Shown in pieces: positions 25,493-39,637 of a DNA stretch of 64,000 nucleotides. Origin of the DNA: Maea johnstoni (Eukaryota; Annelida; Polychaeta; Spionida; Magelonidae); contig OZ012685.1 of the NCBI GenBank assembly GCA_963942565.1, positions 50,473,697 through 50,537,696 on the forward strand, read 5' to 3'. A program made the translations under genes and the position numbers. Each line of letters starts with the position of its first letter. Position 1 is the first letter of the stretch. The notes beneath the pieces are model-generated. The model ran no database searches. It was not told the origin of the DNA and was given only the letters and a program-made list of their open reading frames with translations.

Positions 25493-28262
25493 TTTTATAA
25501 TCCTCTCTGTTTAGCGGCAGCAGACTCGGTAGTTCAGACATAAACATCAACACTAACAACATCAGATGCATAAGTAAGGTTCAATATTGTTGAACTACAG
25601 ACTCGGAAGCCCAGTCACTTTGGGAGTCGCTAGCGTCAGAGCCGCGTATATTTTGTAAGGGGATTTTCAACCCCCATTCTTCGTATCTGGGTACAAAAAC
25701 TACCCTTCTTTTACAAAATCGCGGACATGCGGAGGTCTTAAAAAAGTTACCAATGTATCGTATCATAATGATTTTGTGAAGTTATTCCTTGTATTTTTCT
25801 TCGTATCTGCATCGGATCTTCATGCCGTTGCCATATATACTTTATCAACTGCATATTGAATTGAATTCAATTTTTTTGCAAAATATATATGATACTGATA
25901 ATTTTCAACATACACGTATATGTATGTTGATAATCAATGAAAATAGTTAACATCGCAACAAATGTGTACCTTTCTATTATACGATGACAAAATACATAGT
26001 TGGCCGCCATCTTGATTTTCGTGACCAGACCCAACCACTAATGTGGCTCCAACAGAGGCTAGAACCTGCGTCCTAACTACTAGACCACTTAATACAGATC
26101 AGAATAAGTTTAAAGGGGCCCTAAACACGGGGGGGGGAACGGTCAATTTGGAGTTGGGCAAAAGTGCCCGGTTGTCGATTTGTAATGGGGAATTCTAGCG
26201 AGGGAAAGAGAGGTGCGGGAATGGTACCTGTGTTGTCACGTCAAATACTGGAGTAGTACAGGTAAGATGGTTTATTCTTACCCATCATGGGGTGGGCCAT
26301 ACTCATAAAAATAGCATGGTAGGGCATTTTAGTGGCAGTGTGCGTGTTATTTTATTAAAATCCACGCACCAGTGGAGAACCTCCACTGCGAGTTTCAGTT
26401 CATGTCAATAGCCGTGCCTTCATGGGGCTTCCAGCTTCTACTAATGGAGGTACAGTGGCTTTATTTTGTCATGGCATGAACTGAACTATACCCAACATGT
26501 TTTCTATTTGCGAATTTGCCATGTACACTCAATATTTTAAAAGAAATCTCAATCGTAGTGTCAGACCGGGCCATGTTGATTTGTCTGTGGGTGACAGTCA
26601 CTGTGTTCATGGGCAATACTGGCAGACAAATCAGTTACCCTTTTGCAACCCAGGATATGTTAACAGGTTAGAAGGGAGGAGGCGTCTTTAGATCGAAGTA
26701 CACAGTTCAATTCGAAGTGTGTACCTCATTCTAAGTATTTGACTTTGATTTAAGGGCCCTGATCATGCTCAGTGGCTATTTCCTGTAATAACATGGCGGA
26801 TGCAGTGAAAGGTAGGTGTGTCAGAGTTTATTAGGAAAATATTGCAAACAAATATACATTAACCATAACTTCATGTCCATTGGCCTGCGTTGGTAGACTA
26901 GGGTGTGGGGCACCTGCTGAAGTTAACTTGACCTATGGAAATTGTGCATGTATTGATATTTTGGGGGATGATCAGCTTCCTTACATCTATTTATAACATC
27001 TTTTCAATTACTGAAGGGGGCGTGTTAGGCCTTGTTTTCAACAATTTATTTAAATATGTTCCTGGGGGTGCTCAGCCATGAAATTTAACTATAATTTAGG
27101 GCTTTGCTTAAGGATTTCATTGAAATAGGTCGTTAAGGCGAGCACCCCTAAATATGGTGTCAGGGTCAATTTGAAACAGAGCATACTTTTGACTTAAACT
27201 ATAAGCCATGTCTGCTGTTTTTCATGATAGTGATCTTAGATAAAGAAAAGAATGGATATGTAGCGAGAGACAAATTACTATATGCGTTATATATATATAT
27301 AGTGAATGCCTGGACACGACTGGTGTTTCTGATCTGGCATTAATGCAAGGTCACGAGGGAACACGGACCAATCAGGGCTATAATTGTATCGTTTACATTA
27401 CAGAGAGACCTGTGCGCCAGCATCATCTGAGCATGCGCAGAGCACGACTTTTGGGCTATTGGTAGAGACTAGCCTGTTCATGTTGACCGGCTGGTTTCAT
27501 GACTTTTTAAAAAAAATTGAAAAAAGTGTGATTTCAGGAAATTGTTCATTTCCTGATCATCAATTATACATGTATTATCAGTATTATCATTATGCAATAT
27601 TATAACATGCTTATCATTTTTATCTTTCAGGTTTGTTTCGCATTTGACGTAGCCTTAGATGCATGATATGATGTCCCGACCTCAAGTTCCGAATCCCAGT
27701 ACAAAGATTTTTAACCCTGCCCACCCTTCCTTTCTGCTTATAGTTTAGTTTTGTAATTTGCCATATCTGTGTGTGTTTTCACCAAGTCGAAATTCCTCTC
27801 TCTTTTACTAGCAAAAAACTGCATTTAAATATGCATTAAATATGCATTTAATTCTGAACAAAAATTCATTTTGAGAGAATAATTTAATCCATTACATGTC
27901 AAATATTGGTGGATCATTGTATATACCCACACTGTGATGCACCAGTATTCCAATGTAATAAATTATAAGGGTGCGAGAGTCACCAGCCTCTAAAAAATGG
28001 TGAGTGAAAATCTCAGGGACTGGGTGTGCATATGCCGAATAGACAACTGACAAGGGGAATAAAGCACTTAAAAGTCACTTGGGTATTTAGGGGGGTGCAT
28101 ACGCTCGTTATCAAAATTTACAAATACCCCTAAAGCACTGATTTCTGGCCAAAAAAGCACCCTTATTTTTAAAAGACGCTGACTTTTTCCACTAAAAAAC
28201 CACCCCTTCTTTTATCAAAACACTGACATTGGATGAACGGTAACACGTATTTTAACTTAAGA
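25493..28262 (+). repeat. Array copy 10 (short type, 2770 bp)
   Basis: Defined by an extra T in CAGCTTCTAC near 26433, shared only with copies 13 and 14. It also lacks one G (CAGAGTTTA near 26822). The G tract is 9. It is the first member of trimer 10-11-12 (25493-34097). Confidence 0.97.
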
Positions 28263-31031
28263 TTTTATAATCCTCTCTGTTTAGCGGCAGCAGACTCGGT
28301 AGTTCAGACATAAACATCAACACTAACAACATCAGATGCATAAGTAAGGTTCAATATTGTTGAACTACAGACTCGGAAGCCCAGTCACTTTGGGAGTCGC
28401 TAGCGTCAGAGCCGCGTATATTTTGTAAGGGGATTTTCAACCCCCATTCTTCGTATCTGGGTACAAAAACTACCCTTCTTTTACAAAATCGCGGACATGC
28501 GGAGGTCTTAAAAAAGTTACCAATGTATCGTATCATAATGATTTTGTGAAGTTATTCCTTGTATTTTTCTTCGTATCTGCATCAGATCTTCATGCCGTTG
28601 CCATATATACTTCATCAACTGCATATTGAATTGAATTCAATTTTTTTGCAAAATATATATGATACTGATAATTTTCAGCATACACGTATATGTATGTTGA
28701 TAATCAATGAAAATAGTTAACATCGCAACAAATGTGTACCTTTCTATTATACGATGACAAAATACATAGTTGGCCGCCATCTTGATTTTCGTGACCAGAC
28801 CCAACCACTAATGTGGCTCCAACAGAGGCTAGAACCTGCGTCCTAACTACTAGACCACTTAATACAGATCAGAATAAGTTTAAAGGGGCCCTAAACACGG
28901 GGGGGGAACGGTCAATTTGGAGTTGGGCAAAAGTGCCCGGTTGTCGATTTCTAATGGGGAATTCTAGCGAGGGAAAGAGAGGTGCGGGAATGGTACCTGT
29001 GTTGTCACGTCAAATACTGGAGTAGTACAGGTAAGATGGTTTATTCTTACCCATCATGGGGTGAGCCATACTCATAAAAATAGCATGGTAGGGCATTTTA
29101 GTGGCAGTGTGCGTGTTATTTTATTAAAATCCACGCACCAGTGGAGAACCTCCACTGAGAGTTTCAGTTCATGTCAATAGCCGTGCCTTCATGGGGCTTC
29201 CAGCTCTACTAATGGAGGTACAGTGGCTTTATTTTGTCATGGCATGAACTGAACTATACCCAACATGTTTTCTATTTGCGAATTTGCCATGTACACTCAA
29301 TATTTTAAAAGAAATCTCAATCGTAGTGTCAGACCGGGCCATGTTGATTTGTCTGTGGGTGACAGTCACTGTGTTCATGGGCAATACTGGCAGACAAATC
29401 AGTTACCCTTTTGCAACCCAGGATATGTTAACAGGTTAGAAGGGAGGAGGCGTCTTTAGATCGAAGTACACAGTTCAATTCGAAGTGTGTACCTCATTCT
29501 AAGTATTTGACTTTGATTTAAGGGCCCTGATCATGCTCAGTGGCTATTTCCTGTAATAACATGGCGGATGCAGTGAAAGGTAGGTGTGTCAGAGGTTTAT
29601 TAGGAAAATATTGCAAACAAATATACATTAACCATAACTTCATGTCCATTGGCCTGCGTTGGTAGACTAGGGTGTGGGGCACCTGCTGAAGTTAACTTGA
29701 CCTATGGAAATTGTGCATGTATTGATATTTTGGGGGATGATCAGCTTCCTTACATCTATTTATAACATCTTTTCAATTACTGAAGGGGGCGTGTTAGGCC
29801 TTGTTTTCAACAATTTATTTAAATATGTTCCTGGGGGTGCTCAGCCATGAAATTTAACTATAATTTAGGGCTTTGCTTAAGGATTTTATTGAAATAGGTC
29901 GTTAAGGCGAGCACCCCTAAATATGGTGTCAGGGTCAATTTGAAACAGAGCATACTTTTGACTTAAACTATAAGCCATGTCTGCTGTTTTTCATGATAGT
30001 GATCTTAGATAAAGAAAAGAATGGATATGTAGCGAGAGACAAATTACTATATGCGTTATATATATATATAGTGAATGCCTGGACACGACTGGTGTTTCTG
30101 ATCTGGCATTAATGCAAGGTCACGAGGGAACACGGACCAATCAGGGCTATAATTGTATCGTTTACATTACAGAGAGACCTGTGCGCCAGCATCATCTGAG
30201 CATGCGCAGAGCACGACTTTTGGGCTATTGGTAGAGACTAGCCTGTTCATGTTGACCGGCTGGTTTCATGACTTTTTAAAAAAAATTGAAAAAAGTGTGA
30301 TTTCAGGAAATTGTTCATTTCCTGATCATCAATTATACATGTATTATCAGTATTATCATTATGCAATATTATAACATGCTTATCATTTTTATCTTTCAGG
30401 TTTGTTTCGCATTTGACGTAGCCTTAGATGCATGATATGATGTCCCGACCTCAAGTTCCGAATCCCAGTACAAAGATTTTTAACCCTGCCCACCCTTCCT
30501 TTCTGCTTATAGTTTAGTTTTGTAATTTGCCATATCTGTGTGTGTTTTCACCAAGTCGAAATTCCTCTCTCTTTTACTAGCAAAAAACTGCATTTAAATA
30601 TGCATTAAATATGCATTTAATTCTGAACAAAAATTCATTTTGAGAGAATAATTTAATCCATTACATGTCAAATATTGGTGGATCATTGTATATACCCACA
30701 CTGTGATGCACCAGTATTCCAATGTAATAAATTATAAGGGTGCGAGAGTCACAAGCCTCTAAAAAATGGTGAGTGAAAATCTCAGGGACTGGGTGTGCAT
30801 ATGCCGAATAGACAACTGACAAGGGGAATAAAGCACTTAAAAGTCACTTGGGTATTTAGGGGGGTGCATACGCTCGTTATCAAAATTTACAAATACCCCT
30901 AAAGCACTGATTTCTGGCCAAAAAAGCACCCTTATTTTTAAAAGACGCTGACTTTTTCCACTAAAAAACCACCCCTTCTTTTATCAAAACACTGACATTG
31001 GATGAACGGTAACACGTATTTTAACTTAAGA
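28263..31031 (+). repeat. Array copy 11 (short type, 2769 bp)
   Basis: Sister of copy 8: GCATCAGATC, ACTTCATC, GGGTGAGCC and ACTGAGAG all match. Private changes include GATTTCTAAT near 28947 and GGATTTTATTG near 29882. The G tract is 8. Confidence 0.97.
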
Positions 31032-34000
31032 TTTTATAATCCTCTCTGTTTAGCGGCAGCAGACTCGGTAGTTCAGACATAAACATCAACACTAACAACA
31101 TCAGATGCATAAGTAAGGTTCAATATTGTTGAACTACAGACTCGGAAGCCCAGTCACTTTGGGAGTCGCTAGCGTCAGAGCCGCGTATATTTTGTAAGGG
31201 GATTTTCAACCCCCATTCTTCGTATCTGGGTACAAAAACTACCCTTCTTTTACAAAATCGCGGACATGCGGAGGTCTTAAAAAAGTTACCAATGTATCGT
31301 ATCATAATGATTTTGTGATAGATAGACCCCAAGGAAGCTGTGGTGTATGGGATATTCCCAAGGTGTTACGAGGCGGAGCCGAGTAACCCCGAGGGTATCC
31401 CATACACCACAGCTTCCTAGGAGTCTATGTGGCTTGTACCACAGTTGACTGCCTTCCACCAATCACAGGCCGAGAAAAGTATACCCTTGGGTAACACCTT
31501 TGGTTTTAGGCAGCTTAGAGAACAAAGGCTTGAAAAGTGTGGGTTATATCATATAACCCTACACTTTTCGAGGCCTCTGATTGGTGGAAGGCAAGCAACT
31601 GTGGTACAAGTGAAGTTATTCCTTGTATTTTTCTTCGTATCTGCATCGGATCTTCATGCCGTTGCCATATATACTTTATCAACTGCATATTGAATTGAAT
31701 TCAATTTTTTTGCAAAATATATATGATACTGATAATTTTCAACATACACGTATATGTATGTTGATAATCAATGAAAATAGTTAACATCGCAACAAATGTG
31801 TACCTTTCTATTATACGATGACAAAATACATAGTTGGCCGCCATCTTGATTTTCGTGACCAGACCCAACCACTAATGTGGCTCCAACAGAGGCTAGAACC
31901 TGCGTCCTAACTACTAGACCACTTAATACAGATCAGAATAAGTTTAAAGGGGCCCTAAACACGGGGGGGGGAACGGTCAATTTGGAGTTGGGCAAAAGTG
32001 CCCGGTTGTCGATTTGTAATGGGGAATTCTAGCGAGGGAAAGAGAGGTGCGGGAATGGTACCTGTGTTGTCACGTCAAATACTGGAGTAGTACAGGTAAG
32101 ATGGTTTATTCTTACCCATCATGGGGTGGGCCATACTCATAAAAATAGCATGGTAGGGCATTTTAGTGGCAGTGTGCGTGTTATTTTATTAAAATCCACG
32201 CACCAGTGGAGAACCTCCACTGCGAGTTTCAGTTCATGTCAATAGCCGTGCCTTCATGGGGCTTCCAGCTCTACTAATGGAGGTACAATGGCTTTATTTT
32301 GTCATGGCATGAACTGAACTATACCCAACATGTTTTCTATTTGCGAATTTGCCATGTACACTCAATATTTTAAAAGAAATCTCAATCGTAGTGTCAGACC
32401 GGGCCATGTTGATTTGTCTGTGGGTGACAGTCACTGTGTTCATGGGCAATACTGGCAGACAAATCAGTTACCCTTTTGCAACCCAGGATATGTTAACAGG
32501 TTAGAAGGGAGGAGGCGTCTTTAGATCGAAGTACACAGTTCAATTCGAAGTGTGTACCTCATTCTAAGTATTTGACTTTGATTTAAGGGCCCTGATCATG
32601 CTCAGTGGCTATTTCCTGTAATAACATGGCGGATGCCGTGAAAGGTAGGTGTGTCAGAGGTTTATTAGGAAAATATTGCAAACAAATATACATTAACCAT
32701 AACTTCATGTCCATTGGCCTGCGTTGGTAGACTAGGGTGTGGGGCACCTGCTGAAGTTAACTTGACCTATGGAAATTGTGCATGTATTGATATTTTGGGG
32801 GATGATCAGCTTCCTTACATCTATTTATAACATCTTTTCAATTACTGAAGGGGGCGTGTTAGGCCTTGTTTTCAACAATTTATTTAAATATGTTCCTGGG
32901 GGTGCTCAGCCATGAAATTTAACTATAATTTAGGGCTTTGCTTAAGGATTTCATTGAAATAGGTCGTTAAGGCGAGCACCCCTAAATATGGTGTCAGGGT
33001 CAATTTGAAACAGAGCATACTTTTGACTTAAACTATAAGCCATGTCTGCTGTTTTTCATGATAGTGATCTTAGATAAAGAAAAGAATGGATATGTAGCGA
33101 GAGACAAATTACTATATGCGTTATATATATATATATAGTGAATGCCTGGACACGACTGGTGTTTCTGATCTGGCATTAATGCAAGGTCACGAGGGAACAC
33201 GGACCAATCAGGGCTATAATTGTATCGTTTACATTACAGAGAGACCTGTGCGCCAGCATCATCTGAGCATGCGCAGAGCACGACTTTTGGGCTATTGGTA
33301 GAGACTAGCCTGTTCATGTTGACCGGCTGGTTTCATGACTTTTTAAAAAAAATTGAAAAAAGTGTGATTTCAGGAAATTGTTCATTTCCTGATCATCAAT
33401 TATACATGTATTATCAGTATTATCATTATGCAATATTATAACATGCTATCATTTTTATCTTTCAGGTTTGTTTCGCATTTGACGTAGCCTTAGATGCATG
33501 ATATGATGTCCCGACCTCAAGTTCCGAATCCCAGTACAAAGATTTTTAACCCTGCCCACCCTTCCTTTCTGCTTATAGTTTAGTTTTGTAATTTGCCACA
33601 TCTGTGTGTGTTTTCACCAAGTCGAAATTCCTCTCTCTTTTACTAGCAAAAAACTGCATTTAAATATGCATTAAATATGCATTTAATTCTGAACAAAAAT
33701 TCATTTTAAGAGAATAATTTAATCCATTACATGTCAAATATTGGTGGATCATTGTATATACCCACACTGTGATGCACCAGTATTCCAATGTAATAAATTA
33801 TAAGGGTGCGAGAGTCACAAGCCTCTAAAAAATGGTGAGTGAAAATCTCAGGGACTGGGTGTGCATATGCCGAATAGACAACTGACAAGGGGAATAAAGC
33901 ACTTAAAAGTCACTTGGGTATTTAGGGGGGTGCATACGCTCGTTATCAAAATTTACAAATACCCCTAAAGCACTGATTTCTGGCCAAAAAAGCATCCTTA

Positions 34001-34097
34001 TTTTTAAAAGACGCGGACTTTTTCCACTAAAAAAACACCCCTTCTTTTATCAAAACACTGACATTGGATGAACGGTAACACATATTTTAACTTAAGA
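31032..34097 (+). repeat. Array copy 12 (long type, mosaic, 3066 bp)
   Basis: Has the insertion and matches copy 9 along most of its length (GTACAATGG, GATGCCGTG, GCCACATC, ACGCGGAC, ACACATATT). Just after the insertion it shows the short-copy variants ATATACTTT near 31670 and CACGTA near 31747. A short patch therefore appears to have been exchanged with a short copy. The G tract is 9. Confidence 0.96.
31319..31609. mobile_element. Double-hairpin element in copy 12
   Basis: Same insertion as in copy 6. The array sequence just downstream carries short-copy variants, which suggests local gene conversion after the element was in place. Confidence 0.85.
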
Positions 34098-36867
34098 TTT
34101 TATAATCCTCTCTGTTTAGCGGCAGCAGACTCGGTAGTTCAGACATAAACATCAACACTAACAACATCAGATGCATAAGTAAGGTTCAATATTGTTGAAC
34201 TACAGACTCGGAAGCCCAGTCACTTTGGGAGTCGCTAGCGTCAGAGCCGCGTATATTTTGTAAGGGGATTTTCAACCCCCATTCTTCGTATCTGGGTACA
34301 AAAACTACCCTTCTTTTACAAAATCGCGGACATGCGGAGGTCTTAAAAAAGTTACCAATGTATCGTATCATAATGATTTTGTGAAGTTATTCCTTGTATT
34401 TTTCTTCGTATCTGCATCGGATCTTCATGCCGTTGCCATATATACTTTATCAACTGCATATTGAATTGAATTCAATTTTTTTGCAAAATATATATGATAC
34501 TGATAATTTTCAACATACACGTATATGTATGTTGATAATCAATGAAAATAGTTAACATCGCAACAAATGTGTACCTTTCTATTATACGATGACAAAATAC
34601 ATAGTTGGCCGCCATCTTGATTTTCGTGACCAGACCCAACCACTAATGTGGCTCCAACAGAGGCTAGAACCTGCGTCCTAACTACTAGACCACTTAATAC
34701 AGATCAGAATAAGTTTAAAGGGGCCCTAAACACGGGGGGGGAACGGTCAATTTGGAGTTGGGCAAAAGTGCCCGGTTGTCGATTTGTAATGGGGAATTCT
34801 AGCGAGGGAAAGAGAGGTGCGGGAATGGTACCTGTGTTGTCACGTCAAATACTGGAGTAGTACAGGTAAGATGGTTTATTCTTACCCATCATGGGGTGGG
34901 CCATACTCATAAAAATAGCATGGTAGGGCATTTTAGTGGCAGTGTGCGTGTTATTTTATTAAAATCCACGCACCAGTGGAGAACCTCCACTGCGAGTTTC
35001 AGTTCATGTCAATAGCCGTGCCTTCATGGGGCTTCCAGCTTCTACTAATGGAGGTACAGTGGCTTTATTTTGTCATGGCATGAACTGAACTATACCCAAC
35101 ATGTTTTCTATTTGCGAATTTGCCATGTACACTCAATATTTTAAAAGAAATCTCAATCGTAGTGTCAGACCGGGCCATGTTGATTTGTCTGTGGGTGACA
35201 GTCACTGTGTTCATGGGCAATACTGGCAGACAAATCAGTTACCCTTTTGCAACCCAGGATATGTTAACAGGTTAGAAGGGAGGAGGCGTCTTTAGATCGA
35301 AGTACACAGTTCAATTCGAAGTGTGTACCTCATTCTAAGTATTTGACTTTGATTTAAGGGCCCTGATCATGCTCAGTGGCTATTTCCTGTAATAACATGG
35401 CGGATGCAGTGAAAGGTAGGTGTGTCAGAGGTTTATTAGGAAAATATTGCAAACAAATATACATTAACCATAACTTCATGTCCATTGGCCTGCGTTGGTA
35501 GACTAGGGTGTGGGGCACCTGCTGAAGTTAACTTGACCTATGGAAATTGTGCATGTATTGATATTTTGGGGGATGATCAGCTTCCTTACATCTATTTATA
35601 ACATCTTTTCAATTACTGAAGGGGGCGTGTTAGGCCTTGTTTTCAACAATTTATTTAAATATGTTCCTGGGGGTGCTCAGCCATGAAATTTAACTATAAT
35701 TTAGGGCTTTGCTTAAGGATTTCATTGAAATAGGTCGTTAAGGCGAGCACCCCTAAATATGGTGTCAGGGTCAATTTGAAACAGAGCATACTTTTGACTT
35801 AAACTATAAGCCATGTCTGCTGTTTTTCATGATAGTGATCTTAGATAAAGAAAAGAATGGATATGTAGCGAGAGACAAATTACTATATGCGTTATATATA
35901 TATATAGTGAATGCCTGGACACGACTGGTGTTTCTGATCTGGCATTAATGCAAGGTCACGAGGGAACACGGACCAATCAGGGCTATAATTGTATCGTTTA
36001 CATTACAGAGAGACCTGTGCGCCAGCATCATCTGAGCATGCGCAGAGCACGACTTTTGGGCTATTGGTAGAGACTAGCCTGTTCATGTTGACCGGCTGGT
36101 TTCATGACTTTTTAAAAAAAATTGAAAAAAGTGTGATTTCAGGAAATTGTTCATTTCCTGATCATCAATTATACATGTATTATCAGTATTATCATTATGC
36201 AATATTATAACATGCTTATCATTTTTATCTTTCAGGTTTGTTTCGCATTTGACGTAGCCTTAGATGCATGATATGATGTCCCGACCTCAAGTTCCGAATC
36301 CCAGTACAAAGATTTTTAACCCTGCCCACCCTTCCTTTCTGCTTATAGTTTAGTTTTGTAATTTGCCATATCTGTGTGTGTTTTCACCAAGTCGAAATTC
36401 CTCTCTCTTTTACTAGCAAAAAACTGCATTTAAATATGCATTAAATATGCATTTAATTCTGAACAAAAATTCATTTTGAGAGAATAATTTAATCCATTAC
36501 ATGTCAAATATTGGTGGATCATTGTATATACCCACACTGTGATGCACCAGTATTCCAATGTAATAAATTATAAGGGTGCGAGAGTCACAAGCCTCTAAAA
36601 AATGGTGAGTGAAAATCTCAGGGACTGGGTGTGCATATGCCGAATAGACAACTGACAAGGGGAATAAAGCACTTAAAAGTCACTTGGGTATTTAGGGGGG
36701 TGCATACGCTCGTTATCAAAATTTACAAATACCCCTAAAGCACTGATTTCTGGCCAAAAAAGCACCCTTATTTTTAAAAGACGCTGACTTTTTCCACTAA
36801 AAAACCACCCCTTCTTTTATCAAAACACTGACATTGGATGAACGGTAACACGTATTTTAACTTAAGA
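34098..36867 (+). repeat. Array copy 13 (short type, 2770 bp)
   Basis: Carries the CAGCTTCTAC marker of copies 10 and 14, and has an 8-G tract. It is almost indistinguishable from copy 14, so the two look like a recent direct duplication. First member of trimer 13-14-15 (34098-42706). Confidence 0.97.
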
Positions 36868-39637
36868 TTTTATAATCCTCTCTGTTTAGCGGCAGCAGAC
36901 TCGGTAGTTCAGACATAAACATCAACACTAACAACATCAGATGCATAAGTAAGGTTCAATATTGTTGAACTACAGACTCGGAAGCCCAGTCACTTTGGGA
37001 GTCGCTAGCGTCAGAGCCGCGTATATTTTGTAAGGGGATTTTCAACCCCCATTCTTCGTATCTGGGTACAAAAACTACCCTTCTTTTACAAAATCGCGGA
37101 CATGCGGAGGTCTTAAAAAAGTTACCAATGTATCGTATCATAATGATTTTGTGAAGTTATTCCTTGTATTTTTCTTCGTATCTGCATCGGATCTTCATGC
37201 CGTTGCCATATATACTTTATCAACTGCATATTGAATTGAATTCAATTTTTTTGCAAAATATATATGATACTGATAATTTTCAACATACACGTATATGTAT
37301 GTTGATAATCAATGAAAATAGTTAACATCGCAACAAATGTGTACCTTTCTATTATACGATGACAAAATACATAGTTGGCCGCCATCTTGATTTTCGTGAC
37401 CAGACCCAACCACTAATGTGGCTCCAACAGAGGCTAGAACCTGCGTCCTAACTACTAGACCACTTAATACAGATCAGAATAAGTTTAAAGGGGCCCTAAA
37501 CACGGGGGGGGAACGGTCAATTTGGAGTTGGGCAAAAGTGCCCGGTTGTCGATTTGTAATGGGGAATTCTAGCGAGGGAAAGAGAGGTGCGGGAATGGTA
37601 CCTGTGTTGTCACGTCAAATACTGGAGTAGTACAGGTAAGATGGTTTATTCTTACCCATCATGGGGTGGGCCATACTCATAAAAATAGCATGGTAGGGCA
37701 TTTTAGTGGCAGTGTGCGTGTTATTTTATTAAAATCCACGCACCAGTGGAGAACCTCCACTGCGAGTTTCAGTTCATGTCAATAGCCGTGCCTTCATGGG
37801 GCTTCCAGCTTCTACTAATGGAGGTACAGTGGCTTTATTTTGTCATGGCATGAACTGAACTATACCCAACATGTTTTCTATTTGCGAATTTGCCATGTAC
37901 ACTCAATATTTTAAAAGAAATCTCAATCGTAGTGTCAGACCGGGCCATGTTGATTTGTCTGTGGGTGACAGTCACTGTGTTCATGGGCAATACTGGCAGA
38001 CAAATCAGTTACCCTTTTGCAACCCAGGATATGTTAACAGGTTAGAAGGGAGGAGGCGTCTTTAGATCGAAGTACACAGTTCAATTCGAAGTGTGTACCT
38101 CATTCTAAGTATTTGACTTTGATTTAAGGGCCCTGATCATGCTCAGTGGCTATTTCCTGTAATAACATGGCGGATGCAGTGAAAGGTAGGTGTGTCAGAG
38201 GTTTATTAGGAAAATATTGCAAACAAATATACATTAACCATAACTTCATGTCCATTGGCCTGCGTTGGTAGACTAGGGTGTGGGGCACCTGCTGAAGTTA
38301 ACTTGACCTATGGAAATTGTGCATGTATTGATATTTTGGGGGATGATCAGCTTCCTTACATCTATTTATAACATCTTTTCAATTACTGAAGGGGGCGTGT
38401 TAGGCCTTGTTTTCAACAATTTATTTAAATATGTTCCTGGGGGTGCTCAGCCATGAAATTTAACTATAATTTAGGGCTTTGCTTAAGGATTTCATTGAAA
38501 TAGGTCGTTAAGGCGAGCACCCCTAAATATGGTGTCAGGGTCAATTTGAAACAGAGCATACTTTTGACTTAAACTATAAGCCATGTCTGCTGTTTTTCAT
38601 GATAGTGATCTTAGATAAAGAAAAGAATGGATATGTAGCGAGAGACAAATTACTATATGCGTTATATATATATATAGTGAATGCCTGGACACGACTGGTG
38701 TTTCTGATCTGGCATTAATGCAAGGTCACGAGGGAACACGGACCAATCAGGGCTATAATTGTATCGTTTACATTACAGAGAGACCTGTGCGCCAGCATCA
38801 TCTGAGCATGCGCAGAGCACGACTTTTGGGCTATTGGTAGAGACTAGCCTGTTCATGTTGACCGGCTGGTTTCATGACTTTTTAAAAAAAATTGAAAAAA
38901 GTGTGATTTCAGGAAATTGTTCATTTCCTGATCATCAATTATACATGTATTATCAGTATTATCATTATGCAATATTATAACATGCTTATCATTTTAATCT
39001 TTCAGGTTTGTTTCGCATTTGACGTAGCCTTAGATGCATGATATGATGTCCCGACCTCAAGTTCCGAATCCCAGTACAAAGATTTTTAACCCTGCCCACC
39101 CTTCCTTTCTGCTTATAGTTTAGTTTTGTAATTTGCCATATCTGTGTGTGTTTTCACCAAGTCGAAATTCCTCTCTCTTTTACTAGCAAAAAACTGCATT
39201 TAAATATGCATTAAATATGCATTTAATTCTGAACAAAAATTCATTTTGAGAGAATAATTTAATCCATTACATGTCAAATATTGGTGGATCATTGTATATA
39301 CCCACACTGTGATGCACCAGTATTCCAATGTAATAAATTATAAGGGTGCGAGAGTCACAAGCCTCTAAAAAATGGTGAGTGAAAATCTCAGGGACTGGGT
39401 GTGCATATGCCGAATAGACAACTGACAAGGGGAATAAAGCACTTAAAAGTCACTTGGGTATTTAGGGGGGTGCATACGCTCGTTATCAAAATTTACAAAT
39501 ACCCCTAAAGCACTGATTTCTGGCCAAAAAAGCACCCTTATTTTTAAAAGACGCTGACTTTTTCCACTAAAAAACCACCCCTTCTTTTATCAAAACACTG
39601 ACATTGGATGAACGGTAACACGTATTTTAACTTAAGA
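36868..39637 (+). repeat. Array copy 14 (short type, 2770 bp)
   Basis: Matches copy 13, with the CAGCTTCTAC marker and 8 G. The one clear private change is ATTTTAATCTTTCAG near 38991. Confidence 0.97.
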
